Below, in pieces: positions 62,648 through 64,000 of a stretch of DNA of 64,000 bases (positions are counted from its first letter, which is position 1; each line of letters starts with the position of its first letter). The position numbers and the translations under genes are program-made. Under the pieces are notes generated by a model. That model searched no databases. It had not been told where the DNA came from and saw only the letters and a program-made list of their open reading frames with translations. Location: positions 1-64,000 of the forward strand of contig JACDQH010000002.1 in assembly GCA_018101195.1 (NCBI GenBank), written 5' to 3'. The DNA comes from Rickettsiaceae bacterium H1. GTDB lineage: Bacteria; Pseudomonadota; Alphaproteobacteria; Rickettsiales; Anaplasmataceae.

Positions 62648-63742
62648 TTATTTTTGCTGAAAACAGTCTAATTTATTATTTATGTCTACGTTTAACAATA
62701 ACCCGAAACATAACATGGAGGTAAGCATAATACTTCCACCATAAGAGAGTAAAGGTAAAGGAATACCGACAACGGGAAGTAAGCCGGTTACCATACCGAT
62801 ATTAATAATTACATGTATGGCGAAGAATGTAGAAACTCCGACGGCAATTAATTTGCCGAATTTGTCCATTGTCTTATCTGCAATTAGTAATCCTTTGGTG
62901 ATAAGGTACGTATAAAGAATAAAAAGCATGACGGTTTTGGCAAAACCTTGTTCTTCGGTGAAAACCGTGAAAACGAAATCGGTGTGTTTTTCCGGTAAGA
63001 ACCCTAATTGAATTTGATTGCCGTGTAAAAAGCCTCTGCCGTACATACCGCCGGAACCTATGGCTATTTTAGATTGAAATAAGTTATATCCCGTGCTGAA
63101 AAGGTCCTGTTCTGGATGTAAAAAACTTAATATACGTAATTTTTGATAATCATATAAAAAAATTTTCCAAGTGAACGGTAAAAATATTATGCATATAATT
63201 ATCGCCCATAAAAAATATTTTTTTTCAACTTCGGCAATGAAAAAAATCGAGACGGTAATTAGAATCATTATAATTGCACTACCTAAACTCGGTTGCAATA
63301 AAGTTAAAGTAATAGGCACTGAAGATATGATAACGGGCAGAATTAATTCGGTAAGTTTTTGTTCGGACGATATTCCTTTAAAGTACTTTGATAAAGCTAA
63401 TATAATTGTAACCTTGGCTAACTCCGAAGGTTGTAAAACTATACCGAATAGATTGATCCACCTGGTTGCGCCCATTTTGGTAATACCTAGAAATTCTACT
63501 ATGAACAGCAATGCGGTAATTAGGAAAAAAACAGGGTAAGTATACTTAAATATTAAATCTTTTTTTATAAGAAAAGTGAAACCTAATATGGGTAAGGAAA
63601 GTAGTACAATAGAAATTTGGTGTATTGTCCAGGGTCTAAAATTTCCTCCTGCCGCCGAATATTGAATTGAAAAACCAATGAAAATTAGTGAAAAAAAGCA
63701 AAGGATCAGTTTTTTATCCAGTAACTTTAGCTTTTCTTTCAT
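62648..63742 (-). CDS. rodA: SEDS peptidoglycan polymerase RodA
   Basis: RodA (364 aa) polymerises glycan strands during elongation together with PBP2. [34 protein letters not shown] and [18 protein letters not shown] are SEDS signatures; the cytoplasmic/periplasmic [21 protein letters not shown] loop includes the essential region. Ten membrane segments. Its ATG overlaps the ndk stop by four bases. Confidence 0.96.
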   Translation of the reverse strand: MKEKLKLLDKKLILCFFSLIFIGFSIQYSAAGGNFRPWTIHQISIVLLSLPILGFTFLIKKDLIFKYTYPVFFLITALLFIVEFLGITKMGATRWINLFGIVLQPSELAKVTIILALSKYFKGISSEQKLTELILPVIISSVPITLTLLQPSLGSAIIMILITVSIFFIAEVEKKYFLWAIIICIIFLPFTWKIFLYDYQKLRILSFLHPEQDLFSTGYNLFQSKIAIGSGGMYGRGFLHGNQIQLGFLPEKHTDFVFTVFTEEQGFAKTVMLFILYTYLITKGLLIADKTMDKFGKLIAVGVSTFFAIHVIINIGMVTGLLPVVGIPLPLLSYGGSIMLTSMLCFGLLLNVDINNKLDCFQQK

Positions 63743-64000
63743 TCGATAATTTCATATTTTGCAAAAAAAAAGCTGATTTCTTGTTTAGCATTTTCTATCG
63801 AATCGGAACCATGAACACAATTGGCATCTATACTTTCGGCAAAATCGCCTCTGATCGTACCTGGATTTGCTTGTTTCGGATCAGTTGCACCCATTAATTC
63901 GCGATATCGGTTTGTTGCATTATTGCCTGATAAGACTTGCACTATTACTGGCCCTGAGGTCATGAATTTAACTAATTCGTCGAAAAAAGGCCTGTCCTTA
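63739..64000 (-). CDS. ndk: Nucleoside diphosphate kinase, C-terminal part
   Basis: The last 86 residues or so of Ndk, which balances nucleoside triphosphates. The frame is open across the window edge: [24 protein letters not shown], then [18 protein letters not shown] and the active His in [12 protein letters not shown]. The end is YEIIE. The N-terminus lies beyond 64000. Coupled to rodA by a four-base overlap. Confidence 0.96.
   Translation of the reverse strand, partial: KDRPFFDELVKFMTSGPVIVQVLSGNNATNRYRELMGATDPKQANPGTIRGDFAESIDANCVHGSDSIENAKQEISFFFAKYEIIE

Overview
The window is strongly AT-rich and gene-dense, with many reading frames that touch or overlap. Its content points to an intracellular alphaproteobacterium of the order Rickettsiales: an uninterrupted tuf-S10-spc-alpha ribosomal block without rpmD, infA or rpmJ, a lone phage/GTA portal gene, bolA-grx, ratA, gshB, and many decayed genes. 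Flagellar genes (flgI, a flgJ-like gene, flgK, flgL, fliQ) argue against the classical flagellum-less Anaplasma, Ehrlichia and Wolbachia. They fit a Midichloriaceae-like or early-branching Anaplasmataceae-like lineage; this placement is inference.

Layout. 1-12903: end of tuf, then 28 genes of the ribosomal, secY, adk and rpoA block, all on the + strand and all intact. 12887-14568: a yraN-like gene with no normal start codon and a manC-like pseudogene with three frame breaks. 14521-19124: prmC, an unknown membrane protein, nhaC, thiD, znuC. 19250-25975: a flagellar cluster holding a tandem unknown family (two genes plus a relic), with flgK and flgL frame-broken near their 5' ends. 25980-26056: SRP 4.5S RNA. 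26102-30688: four tandem copies of an unrecognised cysteine-rich, stalked, single-membrane-pass protein family; one copy is broken and each copy has its own similar promoter. 30691-36869: MFS transporter, brnQ, unknown membrane protein, mnmA, grxD, an rsmD-bolA fusion, a small unknown. 37120-48472: small lipoprotein, rpmH-rnpA, lysA, rpiB-glyA, portal protein, fabI-aroC, argS, a pgeF-smr fusion, secF, a divergent hfq. 48473-50074: a base-composition island, a pair of decaying paralogues and a duplicated scrap of secF. 50207-54916: purH, fliQ, gshB, a BON lipoprotein, pyrC (all minus). 55015-64000: XRE/S24 repressor, tRNA-Asn, murJ, rpmB-lipA-ratA, unknown genes, a broken dprA, a PAS/degenerate GGDEF protein, rodA and the end of ndk.

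How it fits together. The translation block, Sec translocase (secY, secF, SRP RNA), tRNA modification (mnmA), release-factor and rRNA methylation (prmC, rsmD), and wall synthesis (lysA, murJ, rodA) are conserved housekeeping. Accessory stretches show ongoing reduction: manC, dprA, flgK, flgL, one copy of the surface-like family and two small paralogues carry frame breaks, several at A or T homopolymers, while every ribosomal gene is clean. That contrast argues for real gene decay, or slippage-corrected genes, more than random sequencing error.

The most interesting unexplained content is the four-copy eight-cysteine family at 26160-30688. It appears to have expanded by tandem duplication together with its promoter and with pieces of the 3' end of the neighbouring MFS gene. 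Next come the rsmD-bolA fusion beside grxD, the flagellar cluster with its interposed unknown family, and the island after hfq.
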